Assembly: GCF_026239735.1 (NCBI RefSeq)
Contig: NZ_JAPIVT010000022.1
Location: 30,493-94,492, forward strand
DNA length: 64,000 bases
Direction: 5' to 3'
Source of the DNA: Pedobacter sp. MC2016-05
GTDB lineage: Bacteria > Bacteroidota > Bacteroidia > Sphingobacteriales > Sphingobacteriaceae
In this document: piece after piece, positions 1-8,874 of the stretch
How the letters are laid out: each line of letters begins with the position of its first letter
How positions within the stretch are numbered: position 1 is the first letter of the stretch
Translations under genes and position numbers: made by a program
Notes under the pieces: generated by a model
Told to the model about the DNA's origin: nothing
What the model saw: only the letters and a program-made list of their open reading frames with translations
Databases searched by the model: none

Positions 1-540
1 CACAATGATCAAAAGGAAAAAGGCGCCAATGATGGGGCTTATAAATCCTATACGGAGCGGATGAAAATCTTTGTTTCTGAATTCAAGAAAATTGGGGGAA
101 TCCCTGTAATTGTTACTTCAACTAGCAGAAGATCTTTCGGAGCAGATGGAAAAACACAGAATACCCTCGGCGATTTTCCAGATGCCGCAAGAAAGGTGGC
201 TAAAGAAGAAAACATTGCTTTGATCGATCTTAATATGATGACAGCTAAATTATACGATGCATTGGGCGAGGAAAAATCTAAAAAGGCCTTTGTTCATTAT
301 CCCGCAAATAGCTATCCTGACCAAGATAAACCATTAGCTGATAATACCCATTTTAATCCTTACGGTGCTTATGAAATTGCAAAGTGCGTGGTTTTGGGAA
401 TTAAAACCCAACAACTTGGTATTGCAAAATATATTGTGAATGATTTTACTGATTTCGATCCATCAAAACCTGATGATCCAATGGTTTGGAAATGGCCTGA
501 AAGCCCAAACAGTAGCCTAATTAAACCTGATGGCAATTAA
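1..540 (+). CDS. Rhamnogalacturonan acetylesterase (CE12, SGNH hydrolase), 5' end outside window
   Basis: The reading frame is open from the first base, so this is the C-terminal 179 residues of a longer protein; the ATG at 61 is internal. The first three residues in the window are His-Asn-Asp, which is block III (GHND) of SGNH hydrolases. The catalytic Asp and His follow in DNTH near window residues 114-117. The family removes acetyl groups from galacturonic acid in the rhamnogalacturonan backbone so that lyases can act. It resembles the two complete CE12 proteins at 15.7-17.3 kb. The GH127 gene follows after 9 bases, so the two are co-transcribed. The N-terminal GDS block and signal peptide lie outside the window. 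Confidence 0.85.
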   Translation, partial: HNDQKEKGANDGAYKSYTERMKIFVSEFKKIGGIPVIVTSTSRRSFGADGKTQNTLGDFPDAARKVAKEENIALIDLNMMTAKLYDALGEEKSKKAFVHYPANSYPDQDKPLADNTHFNPYGAYEIAKCVVLGIKTQQLGIAKYIVNDFTDFDPSKPDDPMVWKWPESPNSSLIKPDGN

Positions 541-549
541 GACACGATC

Positions 550-2895
550 ATGAAATTCATTCTATCCCTTATTTGTTTTTCTACTTTTACCGTATTTTGT
601 GTTGCGCAACAAAAACTGACCGCATTTAAGTTGAGCGATGTTCGTTTGTTAGAAAGTCCTTTTTTAGCCGCTCAGCAAACCGACCGAACATATATGCTTT
701 CGCTTGATGCTGATAAACTTTTGGCACCATACCTTACAGAGGCTGGCTTAACACCAAAATCAAGTTCGTATGGGAACTGGGAAAATACGGGCTTGGATGG
801 GCACATTGGTGGCCATTACGTTTCGGCACTCTCATTAATGTATGCCGCAACAGGCGATTTAAAAGTAAAGCAGCGGCTGGATTATATGATCGATGAGCTG
901 GAGAAATGTCAAACCAAAAATGGTAACGGCTATCTTTCGGGGGTGCCTGACGGAAAGAAAATTTGGGAGCAGATTAAAGCAGGCAACATAAAATCATCAA
1001 GTTTCTCGCTAAATGATAGATGGGTTCCATTGTACAACATTCATAAAATTTACGCGGGCCTTTACGATGCTTATGCTATTGCTGGAAACATCGAGGCGAA
1101 AAGAATGCTCATTAAGCTTACCGATTGGTGCATTGATTTGGTATCGGGTTTAACCGATCAGCAAATTCAAACTCTATTAAAAAGTGAACATGGAGGCTTG
1201 AATGAGGTTTTTGCCAACGTATATTCAATTACTAAAGATAAAAAATATCTTAAATTGGCCAGACAGTTTTCAGATAACTCTATTTTAAATCCACTTGAAG
1301 ACGAGAAAGATTCTTTAAATGGTTTACATGCCAATACTCAAATTCCAAAGGTGATTGGGTTTGAGCAAATTGCACTGGTAGCAGCCGATACCGCAATGGC
1401 AAAAGCTGCAGATTTTTTTTGGAAGACAGTTGTAAACCACCGAACTACTTCCATTGGGGGTAATAGTGTAAGGGAGCACTTTCATCCTTCAAACGATTTT
1501 TCTTCGATGCTTGAATCGAGGGAAGGACCGGAAACATGTAATTCTTACAATATGCTGAAGCTCACCAAGCAGCTATTTCTTGCCAATCCATCGAACACTT
1601 ATTTAGATTATTACGAACGAACGCTTTATAACCATATTCTTACTTCACAACGTAGCAAAGGCGGATTTGTTTATTTTACCCCCATGCGTCCGGGGCATTA
1701 TCGAACTTATTCAAATCCTCAGGAAAGTTTTTGGTGTTGTGTGGGATCAGGATTGGAAAATCACGGTAAATACGGTGAGTTGATTTATGCTCATGATGAA
1801 AAAAACTTGTTTGTGAACCTGTTTATTCCATCGCAAGTTGAATGGAAGGAACGCGGGATAAAGGCTATTCAAAGAACGTCTTTTCCAAACACTAATTTTA
1901 CCACTCTTGAAATTTCGTTGACAAAAAAACAGCAATTCGCTGTGAACTTGCGTTATCCTTCCTGGGTTGAAAAAAATAAAATGCAGGTTTTTGTTAACGG
2001 AAAACCTGTTGAAGTGAAAGATTTAAAAACCGGTTATGTAAGCGTTAACAGACTATGGTCAACAGGCGATCGGATAAAAGTAATCTTACCAATGCATACC
2101 ACAACCGAATTTATGCCTGATGGATCGGACTGGGTTTCCTTTGTGCATGGCCCGGTGGTACTGGCAGCAGCATTAGATACCCTCGATCAGCCGAATATCA
2201 CTGCCGATGGAAGCAGAATGGGACATATTGCATCAGGCAAGCTTTTGCCGATAAACGAAGCGCCTTTAGTAACTGGAACTAGGAGCACCCTTGCCAATCA
2301 GGTAAAACCTTTCCCGAACAATACATTGGAATTTAGTGCTTCAACATTGATTTATCAACCGAAATACAAAGATTTAAAGCTGGTTCCTTTTTACAATTTA
2401 GAGGAAAAAAGATACGTCATTTATTTCCCTTACGCTACGATAGAAGGTTTGCCCGAACGTGCGAAGGCCATTCAGCTTGCAGAAAAAGAGAAACAGGCAT
2501 TAGAGCTGCAAACGATTGACATTGTAAATACTGGTGAACAGCAACCCGAGTCTGATCATGATTTTAAAGGAGAGAAAACGGATAATGGAACCTTCAATGA
2601 TCAGCATTTTAGAAACGGATCTGGCTGGTTCAGTTATGTGCTGAAAAACAAGGATTTACAAGCTCGTAAAGTGAGGCTGTTATTGTATGGCGCTGAAAAA
2701 AATAGAACTTTCGATGTGTTTACTAATGGCAAACTTGTAACGCAAATCTCAATGGATGGAAGTAATGGAAATGCTTTTTTCTCAAAAGATATTTTAATTC
2801 CAGAATCTTTATTGACCAAGGAAATCACCGTAAGATTTGAAGCAAGTAAAGGCGCCAGGATTGCTAATATTTACGAAGTAAGATTGATGCGATAA
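550..2895 (+). CDS. GH127 beta-L-arabinofuranosidase-like protein
   Basis: 781 residues with a signal peptide ending in VAQ-Q near residue 20. The catalytic (alpha/alpha)6 region holds the metal-site pattern of GH127: Glu328-Thr-Cys330 and the pair Cys396-Cys397 (FWCCVGSG). These correspond to Glu338, Cys340, Cys417 and Cys418 of Bifidobacterium HypBA1. Known members release beta-L-arabinofuranose from plant glycans. The region after about residue 430 is beta-rich, and the last 120 residues look like an added C-terminal domain. It follows the acetylesterase after 9 bases, and the transcript ends at a hairpin at 2953. Some GH127-like proteins have been split into GH146, so exact family and linkage specificity are open. 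Confidence 0.88.
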   Translation: MKFILSLICFSTFTVFCVAQQKLTAFKLSDVRLLESPFLAAQQTDRTYMLSLDADKLLAPYLTEAGLTPKSSSYGNWENTGLDGHIGGHYVSALSLMYAATGDLKVKQRLDYMIDELEKCQTKNGNGYLSGVPDGKKIWEQIKAGNIKSSSFSLNDRWVPLYNIHKIYAGLYDAYAIAGNIEAKRMLIKLTDWCIDLVSGLTDQQIQTLLKSEHGGLNEVFANVYSITKDKKYLKLARQFSDNSILNPLEDEKDSLNGLHANTQIPKVIGFEQIALVAADTAMAKAADFFWKTVVNHRTTSIGGNSVREHFHPSNDFSSMLESREGPETCNSYNMLKLTKQLFLANPSNTYLDYYERTLYNHILTSQRSKGGFVYFTPMRPGHYRTYSNPQESFWCCVGSGLENHGKYGELIYAHDEKNLFVNLFIPSQVEWKERGIKAIQRTSFPNTNFTTLEISLTKKQQFAVNLRYPSWVEKNKMQVFVNGKPVEVKDLKTGYVSVNRLWSTGDRIKVILPMHTTTEFMPDGSDWVSFVHGPVVLAAALDTLDQPNITADGSRMGHIASGKLLPINEAPLVTGTRSTLANQVKPFPNNTLEFSASTLIYQPKYKDLKLVPFYNLEEKRYVIYFPYATIEGLPERAKAIQLAEKEKQALELQTIDIVNTGEQQPESDHDFKGEKTDNGTFNDQHFRNGSGWFSYVLKNKDLQARKVRLLLYGAEKNRTFDVFTNGKLVTQISMDGSNGNAFFSKDILIPESLLTKEITVRFEASKGARIANIYEVRLMR

Positions 2896-2952
2896 CATTT
2901 CGAATGTTAGCAAATCTTAGCAACCAATAACTAGTTAAGGAAGTTTATTTAT

Positions 2953-2998
2953 CTGCTTCTTTCTCTTTCGCATGATCGGAAGAAAAAGAAGCAGTTTT
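2953..2998 (+). terminator. Rho-independent terminator after the GH127 gene
   Basis: An 18-base arm (2953-2970) pairs with 2977-2994 with only two non-Watson-Crick positions around a 6-base loop. TTTT follows at 2995. It sits between the rightward GH127 operon and the convergent arabinan operon. Confidence 0.75.
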
Positions 2999-3063
2999 AG
3001 CAAAAATAGTTCAAGTACCTTCAGCGAAAGCGAAATAATCATCATCACCATTAACCGAGGCGA

Positions 3064-4035
3064 CTAGTTTGCTTTTTTTACTCCTTCGCTGGTCATTACT
3101 ATCCTTTTTATCGTTCCGTCGCTATTATAGTTCAAATAATCGATGCAAACAGATCTTCTGAAACTTCCACCGTCAGTATTAATGGCGCCGTTGTGGTAAA
3201 TGAAATATGATTTTCCTTTGAAATCGATTATCGCTTGATGATTGGTATTCGAATTTCCAGCTATTTCGTTCAAAATGCCTTTATATTCCCATGGTCCATT
3301 TACATTTTTGCTCATGGCGTAAACAATCTTCTCAGGGAAACCTGAAGCATAAGAAAGGTAGTACCAGTTTTTGCGTTTATGTATCCACGGTGCCTCGGTA
3401 AATTCGGGGATGTCAATTTTCTTTATCGGGCCATCCAATTCGATCATATTCTTTTTAAGCTTGGCATAGTAGCACCTTTGGTTGCCCCAAAATAAATACG
3501 CCTGTCCATCATCATCAATGATTACTGATGGATCAATGTCATCCCAGCTTATTTTGACATCAGTAGTCATATCATTTGTGATCAGCGCTTTACCAATTGC
3601 ATCTTTAAAAGGTCCCCGAGGACTGTCAGAAACCGCTACTCCGATAGATTTTCCATGTATAGTTCCGTGAGAAATAGCCACATACCAATAAAACTTCCCA
3701 TCGCGTTCAATTACTTGTGAGGCCCAGGCATCGTTTTTTGCCCATGCAAAGTTTTTAACGTTTAGCGGTGAAGGATGTTCCTTCCAATTAATCATATCTG
3801 CTGAAGAATACACTAACCAATCATGCATTTCGTAATTCTCTTTTCCCTTCGGGGCGACATCATGTCCGGTGTATAAGTAAACCGAATCGCCGTAAACATA
3901 AGCCGCAGGGTCTGCCGTATATTTATCCGTTATTATCGGATTGCCTTTCGCTACGATAATTTTCTCCTGGGCCTTTATGCCAAATTGTATCGCTGAAAGC
4001 ATTACTATTGATAGGCCTAATCGTGTTAACATCAT
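3064..4035 (-). CDS. GH43 family glycosidase (arabinosidase-like)
   Basis: 323 residues, signal peptide ending at about residue 23 (IKAQ). It is a single five-bladed propeller domain of GH43. The likely catalytic triad is visible: base Asp42 in TADPAA, pKa-tuning Asp168 in DIDPSV, and acid Glu214 in FTEAPW. GH43 enzymes of this size in pectin loci usually remove or cut alpha-L-arabinofuranosyl units. It is the last gene of a four-gene leftward operon and lies one base from the second GH43 gene. The start has two adjacent ATG codons (4035, 4032). The subfamily cannot be fixed from the sequence alone. Confidence 0.85.
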   Translation of the reverse strand: MMLTRLGLSIVMLSAIQFGIKAQEKIIVAKGNPIITDKYTADPAAYVYGDSVYLYTGHDVAPKGKENYEMHDWLVYSSADMINWKEHPSPLNVKNFAWAKNDAWASQVIERDGKFYWYVAISHGTIHGKSIGVAVSDSPRGPFKDAIGKALITNDMTTDVKISWDDIDPSVIIDDDGQAYLFWGNQRCYYAKLKKNMIELDGPIKKIDIPEFTEAPWIHKRKNWYYLSYASGFPEKIVYAMSKNVNGPWEYKGILNEIAGNSNTNHQAIIDFKGKSYFIYHNGAINTDGGSFRRSVCIDYLNYNSDGTIKRIVMTSEGVKKAN

Positions 4036-4036
4036 A

Positions 4037-4972
4037 TTATTGCTTTAATAATTTTTCGAGTTCTTTTTGTTTTATAGTGAGGATGGTTCCGTGCCTCAAA
4101 CCTTTCGGTAGTAAAATTTTGTCCGAAACATCAGTCCAGTTTTTTAAATTTGACGATAAGATGGCGCCATATTGATGATCGCGATACTTATCAAAATAAA
4201 CAAGCCATTCGTTGCCTACTTTGATTGCCGTTGGCCCTTCAGCCCAGTATTTTCCGGTTATGGCTTGGCTTGCTTCTGAGTAAGGACCAGTCAAATTGTC
4301 GGCAGTTGCAATTTTGATGTTTTTTTGAGCAGGTTCGCGGGTTTCATCTTTCAAAAACATGATAAATTTTCCCTTATCCTTCACAATGGTTGCATCGATT
4401 ACGTTAAAACCTGGCTCATAAAGAAGTTTTGTTTCCGAATAGGTTTTGAAATCTTTAGTGCTTACAAAATAAATTCTGTGATTATAACCATCTTCTAAGC
4501 TCGAAGCTGTTTCATTAAATTTCCCTGTTAGGGTACTTGCCCAATAAATGATATAGGTTTTAGTAGTTTTGTCATACGTAATTTCGGGTGCCCAGGTATT
4601 TCTAGTTCCTTCTTGTTTAGCCATAACAGGTAAAAATTGTTGTTCGCTCCAATGAATTAAATCTTTTGAGCTTGCATATCCAATTCCTTTATCTTTCCAG
4701 CTTACTGTCCAAACCATGTGAAATAAACCATCTGCGCCACGAATAATGCATGGGTCTCTCATCAATTGATCTTTACTTACTGTTGGTTTTAAAAAAGAAG
4801 AATCATTTTTTAGGGCAGTCCATTGGTAAGCATTTTTACTGTAGGCTAAGTGTAGACCATCTTTACCATTGTTTTTAAAATAGGCAAAGAGATATACCTC
4901 GTTATTTGATTGTGCAAGGAGGTTGGAGGCGCAAAAAATCACTGCTGCCAAAAGGATATATATCTTCTTCAT
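4037..4972 (-). CDS. GH43 family glycosidase (second of a tandem pair)
   Basis: 311 residues, signal peptide ending near residue 21 (LLAQ). Propeller-fold GH43 features are present: MRDP with Asp73 as candidate base, Asp193 in FNVIDATIV, and Glu245 in YWAEGPT as candidate acid. It is clearly diverged from the GH43 gene one base downstream, so the two probably cut different linkages, not the same one twice. It is 12 bases from the GH51 gene upstream, and the whole group reads as an arabinan side-chain operon. No carbohydrate-binding module is attached. Confidence 0.8.
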   Translation of the reverse strand: MKKIYILLAAVIFCASNLLAQSNNEVYLFAYFKNNGKDGLHLAYSKNAYQWTALKNDSSFLKPTVSKDQLMRDPCIIRGADGLFHMVWTVSWKDKGIGYASSKDLIHWSEQQFLPVMAKQEGTRNTWAPEITYDKTTKTYIIYWASTLTGKFNETASSLEDGYNHRIYFVSTKDFKTYSETKLLYEPGFNVIDATIVKDKGKFIMFLKDETREPAQKNIKIATADNLTGPYSEASQAITGKYWAEGPTAIKVGNEWLVYFDKYRDHQYGAILSSNLKNWTDVSDKILLPKGLRHGTILTIKQKELEKLLKQ

Positions 4973-4984
4973 ATTGATGCCGGT

Positions 4985-6526
4985 TTATTTCAGCTCAAGC
5001 ACAACCACAGATTGGGCGGGGATATCTACTTTCAATGCTTTTCCTGATTTTTTTGCGCCATTAAATTTTGCGTTGTGTATTTTATTTGGATTAGAAAAAG
5101 TGTTGATATCCGTTAGTTTCGCCGAAGTAAGAATTTGGCCTGTTACTGTTTTCCATTCCAAATCACCTAAATCTGTATTGATAGAGATTTTATTTTTCGG
5201 ATCGAGATTTACCAGCGAAACGTGAATGGCTCCGGTTGAATCCTGCGAAGCAGAAACATTTAATGCTGGAATTTTTTGATCACCCATTACATAATCCGGA
5301 CTAGTAAAATTTATAGGAAGGTACTTAGCATCCATGTGTACTTTAAATAAGTCGAAAACATGATAGGTAGGAGTAAGCAGCATTTTATCTTTTTCTGTCA
5401 AAATCATGGCCTGCAAAACATTTACGGTTTGCGCTAAATTTGCCATTCGCACCCGGTCAGAATGGTTATTGAAAATATTTAAGGTTATGCCTGCAATTAG
5501 CGCATCACGTAAGCTATTCTGTTGGTAAAGAAAGCCCGGATTGGTTCCCGGTTCTACATCAGTCCAAATTCCCCACTCATCAACAATCAAAGCAACTTTT
5601 TTCTTGGGGTCATACTTGTCCATAATTTCCGAATGTTTAGTCACAATCTCTTCCATGCGAATACAATTCTTCATCGTATTGAAGTATTGTGCCTCATCGA
5701 ATTTTGTTGCCGATCCTTTTACGCCCCAGTTCCCTGTTGGGATGGTATAATAATGGAGTGTTAAGCCCCACATTCTATTTGGACCAATGTTTTTCATGCA
5801 GGTTTCCGTCCAACGGTAATCTTCTGCATTAGCACCACTGGCAATTCTTTTCAACGGAGCACCAGGATAATCACGGGCATAAGTAGCATATCGACGGTAT
5901 AAATCGCTGTAGTAATCAGCGGTCATGTTACCGCCACAACCCCAGCTTTCATTTCCTACACCCCAAAATGAAACTTTCCAGGGTTTATCCATTCCGTTTT
6001 GTTTTCTAATTGCCGTCATCGGGCTAGCACCATCGAAATTAAGATATTCTACCCATTTGGCCATTTCCTCAACCGTTCCACTACCCACATTTCCTGCAAT
6101 GTATGGCTCGCAGTTTAGCATTTGGCAGAGCTCCAGAAATTCATGTGTGCCAAAACTATTGTCTTCAGTTACACCGCCCCAGTTGGTGTTAACCATTTTC
6201 GGACGCTCATTTCGTGGTCCAATACCATCTCTCCAATGGTATTCATCGGCAAAACAACCACCTGGCCAACGTAGATTAGGTACATTGATTTTTTTTAAAG
6301 CCGCTACCACATCCAATCTTATTCTACCTTTATTTGGGATAGGGGAATTTTCATCTACCCAAAATCCATCGTAAATACATCTCCCTAAATGTTCGGAAAA
6401 ATGACCATAGATATGTTTGCTAACGATTTGATTGCCAGCAGGCTTAACGGTTAATAATGTTTCGTTTTGTGCATTTGCAAAATAGGTAATGCAAAGCATT
6501 ACGAAGGAGAGCATTAGTTTCTTCAT
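4985..6526 (-). CDS. GH51 alpha-L-arabinofuranosidase
   Basis: 513 residues with a signal peptide ending in ANAQ (residue 20), so it acts in the periplasm or outside, unlike the cytoplasmic GH51 enzymes of Gram-positive bacteria. The acid/base is Glu193 in GVGNESWG and the nucleophile Glu317 in IVDEWGIW. The conserved LRWPGGCFADEYHW segment is also present. A C-terminal beta-sandwich domain ends in SVVVLELK. Known members hydrolyse terminal alpha-L-arabinofuranosides of arabinan and arabinoxylan. It sits between a second GH51 and two GH43 genes with gaps of 11-12 bases. Confidence 0.92.
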   Translation of the reverse strand: MKKLMLSFVMLCITYFANAQNETLLTVKPAGNQIVSKHIYGHFSEHLGRCIYDGFWVDENSPIPNKGRIRLDVVAALKKINVPNLRWPGGCFADEYHWRDGIGPRNERPKMVNTNWGGVTEDNSFGTHEFLELCQMLNCEPYIAGNVGSGTVEEMAKWVEYLNFDGASPMTAIRKQNGMDKPWKVSFWGVGNESWGCGGNMTADYYSDLYRRYATYARDYPGAPLKRIASGANAEDYRWTETCMKNIGPNRMWGLTLHYYTIPTGNWGVKGSATKFDEAQYFNTMKNCIRMEEIVTKHSEIMDKYDPKKKVALIVDEWGIWTDVEPGTNPGFLYQQNSLRDALIAGITLNIFNNHSDRVRMANLAQTVNVLQAMILTEKDKMLLTPTYHVFDLFKVHMDAKYLPINFTSPDYVMGDQKIPALNVSASQDSTGAIHVSLVNLDPKNKISINTDLGDLEWKTVTGQILTSAKLTDINTFSNPNKIHNAKFNGAKKSGKALKVDIPAQSVVVLELK

Positions 6527-6537
6527 GGTTTTGCGTA

Positions 6538-8523
6538 TTAGTTAAATGGGATTTTAATTACGTTGAATGAATTTGGCTTTAGAGAGGTACTCAGCTTTTT
6601 GTCTTTTATACTGATAGCAGATGTTTTTGGGCTCACAGCAACCGGGTTTTCGAAAGAATTTAATTGATTTAAGTTCTCACTTGCCAATTCATCAATCGTT
6701 CCTTTGGTTTTCAATTTTGTTTTTCCTTCCAGATCGAATATTACGTTTTGGCTTTCTTTGGTATTATTTGCAATCTTAATGATCAGTTCTTTTTTTGTTT
6801 TGTCGATTACGGATGATGCAAAAAGACCATCTTGTCCGATGATGGTTTTATCGTCGAGTGTGATGGAAACCACATCGGTGCCTTTGTTGGTAGAAAATAG
6901 TTTCTGAACGTAATAGTCTGGCGTACCATACGAATTTAAATTATCGACCCAAATCATATCTGGTGCCCATTGCCAGCCATCAATATGAGCAAAAAGCGGT
7001 GCGTACGATGCCATTTGAACTACATCAGCATTGCGTTCTAATCCTGTCATTAATGAAGCCGAGGCCAGTGCGCTTTCCCAGTTATTCCGATTGCTGCCAA
7101 TTACATTTTTATCGGCATGAACGGCATATTCCCCAACAAAAATTTTGGTGTCGTTTCTTGGGTAATTATCGTAACGGCCTGCATTTTTCAAAAACCAATC
7201 TGCCGGGCGATAGTAATGCTCATCTATAAAATCGGCTTTATTTTCACGCAGTGAGGTATTGAGTAAATTAAAACGATCGCCATCCGGATCAGTTCCGGAG
7301 CTATTAATCAATTTAAAATCGGGATATTTTGTCTTGATAGCCTTTGTGAAAATAGCCAGGCGCTCTAAATATTGGGGTCCCCAGTTTTCATTGCCAACTC
7401 CCATCATTTTAAGGTTAAATGGTTTTGGATGACCAAGCTCAGCTCGCTTTTTTCCCCAGATTGTACTCACATCGCCATTTGCAAACTCAATTAAATCAAG
7501 TGCATCCTGAACATAAGGTTGTAGTTCATCTAAAGCCACTACTTCGCCAGTATTAAACTGGCAGGCCATTCCGCAATTTAAAATCGGCAGTGCATCCGAT
7601 CCGATGTCTTCAGCCAGCTGGAAATACTCAAAAAATCCCAATCCAAAAGTTTGATAGTAATCTGGCGCAGGGCGATGGGCAAATTCGGTGTTCCAACGGT
7701 TAATAAGTAGTTTCCGCTCTTCAATAGGGCCAATTGTATTTTTCCACTGATAGCGGTTCGCTAAATCAGTACCTTCCACTATGCATCCACCCGGAAAACG
7801 GATAAACCCTGGCTTCATATCTGCCAGCAACTGAACCATATCAGCCCTAAGCCCTTGTTTACGATTTTTCCAGGTATCGCCAGGAAATAGCGAAATCATA
7901 TCCAAATCGATATTTCCTTTCCCTTGAAAGATAATCCCGAATTTTGCTTTCGGGTTGGTTTCGGTTGCTAAAAAACTTACCGATTGCTTTTTCCAGTCGC
8001 TACCGGTTGCTTCAGGAATGAAACTACCTTGACCAATAATTTTTCTATTTTCATCCTTCAAAATCAACACCATTTTCACGCCAGGTTGCAACTGACGGTA
8101 CATCGCTGAGAAATCATATCGCATTCCTTTTTTAACGCCTATGCCCTTAAAACCCTCATTAATGAGTTCAAAATCATCAGTTAATTTTTTAATCTGAAGA
8201 TAGCGAGGATTCGCTTCATTGGCTTCTTTGCGATTGACAACCAACACTTCACCTTCTCTCTGCTTGTTCCTGTAAATCGACCAGCCCATTAGAGGTTTAG
8301 CAAATTCGAAAGATCTGTTTTTAATTAGTTCCGCGTAAATTCCGCCATCGGCACCAAAATTAATATCCTCGAAAAATACACCCCACATATTGGGCTGAAC
8401 TTTCGCGATGGGTTGATCTAACTTAACTTTGACGATTTTTGACTGTTGTGCATTTAACGGAATAGCAAAAAATGCTGTTAAGCATGTAATTAAAACGCTC
8501 TTTACAGGTGCAATAATTTTCAT
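6538..8523 (-). CDS. GH51 alpha-L-arabinofuranosidase with N-terminal CBM-like module
   Basis: 661 residues counted from the ATG at 8523. A longer open frame reaches 8643, but its extra 40 residues are not signal-like, while the chosen start gives a clean signal peptide ending LNAQ. Residues about 80-215 form a beta-rich insert like a CBM4/9-type carbohydrate-binding module. The GH51 barrel follows with FPGGCIVEG, acid/base Glu379 in GVGNENWG and nucleophile Glu465 in IFVGEYAVH. It is the first gene of the leftward arabinan operon. A TGACCAAATAT sequence lies 7 bases before the start (8530-8540, minus strand). Confidence 0.9.
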   Translation of the reverse strand: MKIIAPVKSVLITCLTAFFAIPLNAQQSKIVKVKLDQPIAKVQPNMWGVFFEDINFGADGGIYAELIKNRSFEFAKPLMGWSIYRNKQREGEVLVVNRKEANEANPRYLQIKKLTDDFELINEGFKGIGVKKGMRYDFSAMYRQLQPGVKMVLILKDENRKIIGQGSFIPEATGSDWKKQSVSFLATETNPKAKFGIIFQGKGNIDLDMISLFPGDTWKNRKQGLRADMVQLLADMKPGFIRFPGGCIVEGTDLANRYQWKNTIGPIEERKLLINRWNTEFAHRPAPDYYQTFGLGFFEYFQLAEDIGSDALPILNCGMACQFNTGEVVALDELQPYVQDALDLIEFANGDVSTIWGKKRAELGHPKPFNLKMMGVGNENWGPQYLERLAIFTKAIKTKYPDFKLINSSGTDPDGDRFNLLNTSLRENKADFIDEHYYRPADWFLKNAGRYDNYPRNDTKIFVGEYAVHADKNVIGSNRNNWESALASASLMTGLERNADVVQMASYAPLFAHIDGWQWAPDMIWVDNLNSYGTPDYYVQKLFSTNKGTDVVSITLDDKTIIGQDGLFASSVIDKTKKELIIKIANNTKESQNVIFDLEGKTKLKTKGTIDELASENLNQLNSFENPVAVSPKTSAISIKDKKLSTSLKPNSFNVIKIPFN

Positions 8524-8874
8524 TGTATAATATTTGGTCAGTACTAATTGTAAATGTAAAGTTTTTAAAATAATAAACGTTAATTGTACGATTATTTTTT
8601 TTTTGAATAATATTCTACAATATTGCCATGCTTGGTTTTGCATGGTTTGTTCTTATTGCTATCATTGAAAAGATGTATCCCAACGATTAAGTAACATTTA
8701 TATCGCAATTTTAATTTCATACAGCTTTAACGGGTTCAAACCATTACTGTAGCATGTTAACATCAAATTGCAGGATACCACAGGATGCCAGTTTATAATT
8801 TAGTCTCTAAATTGTCGACTTAAAGGGCGTTTTAAATTTAATTAAGAAGCGCTTTTCTAACCAATATCACTTAT
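8524..8874. other. Divergent intergenic region between the arabinan and GH95 operons
   Basis: 351 bases without a gene. It holds the rightward tandem CAGGAT promoter (8771-8815), a TAACCAATAT sequence at 8858-8867 just before the GH95 start, and a minus-strand TGACCAAATAT at 8530-8540 next to the GH51 start. I see no CAGGAT pair on the minus strand, so the arabinan operon may be controlled differently. Confidence 0.7.
8771..8815 (+). promoter_or_regulatory. Tandem CAGGAT operator and promoter, site A (GH95 operon)
   Basis: CAGGAT at 8771 and again at 8781, 10 bp apart. A -7-like TAAATTGT begins at 8808, exactly 37 bp after the first hexamer, as in the other five sites. It lies 60-104 bp before the GH95 start codon. 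Confidence 0.65.

Noticed and set aside
6538..8643. Longer start of the GH51 protein at 8643
   Set aside because: The extra 40 residues have no signal-peptide form, whereas the ATG at 8523 gives one directly.
8600..8680. CATGC/GCATG sequences as an operator for the arabinan operon
   Set aside because: The halves do not match CAGGAT, are not 10 bp apart, and have no -7 box at the fixed distance.
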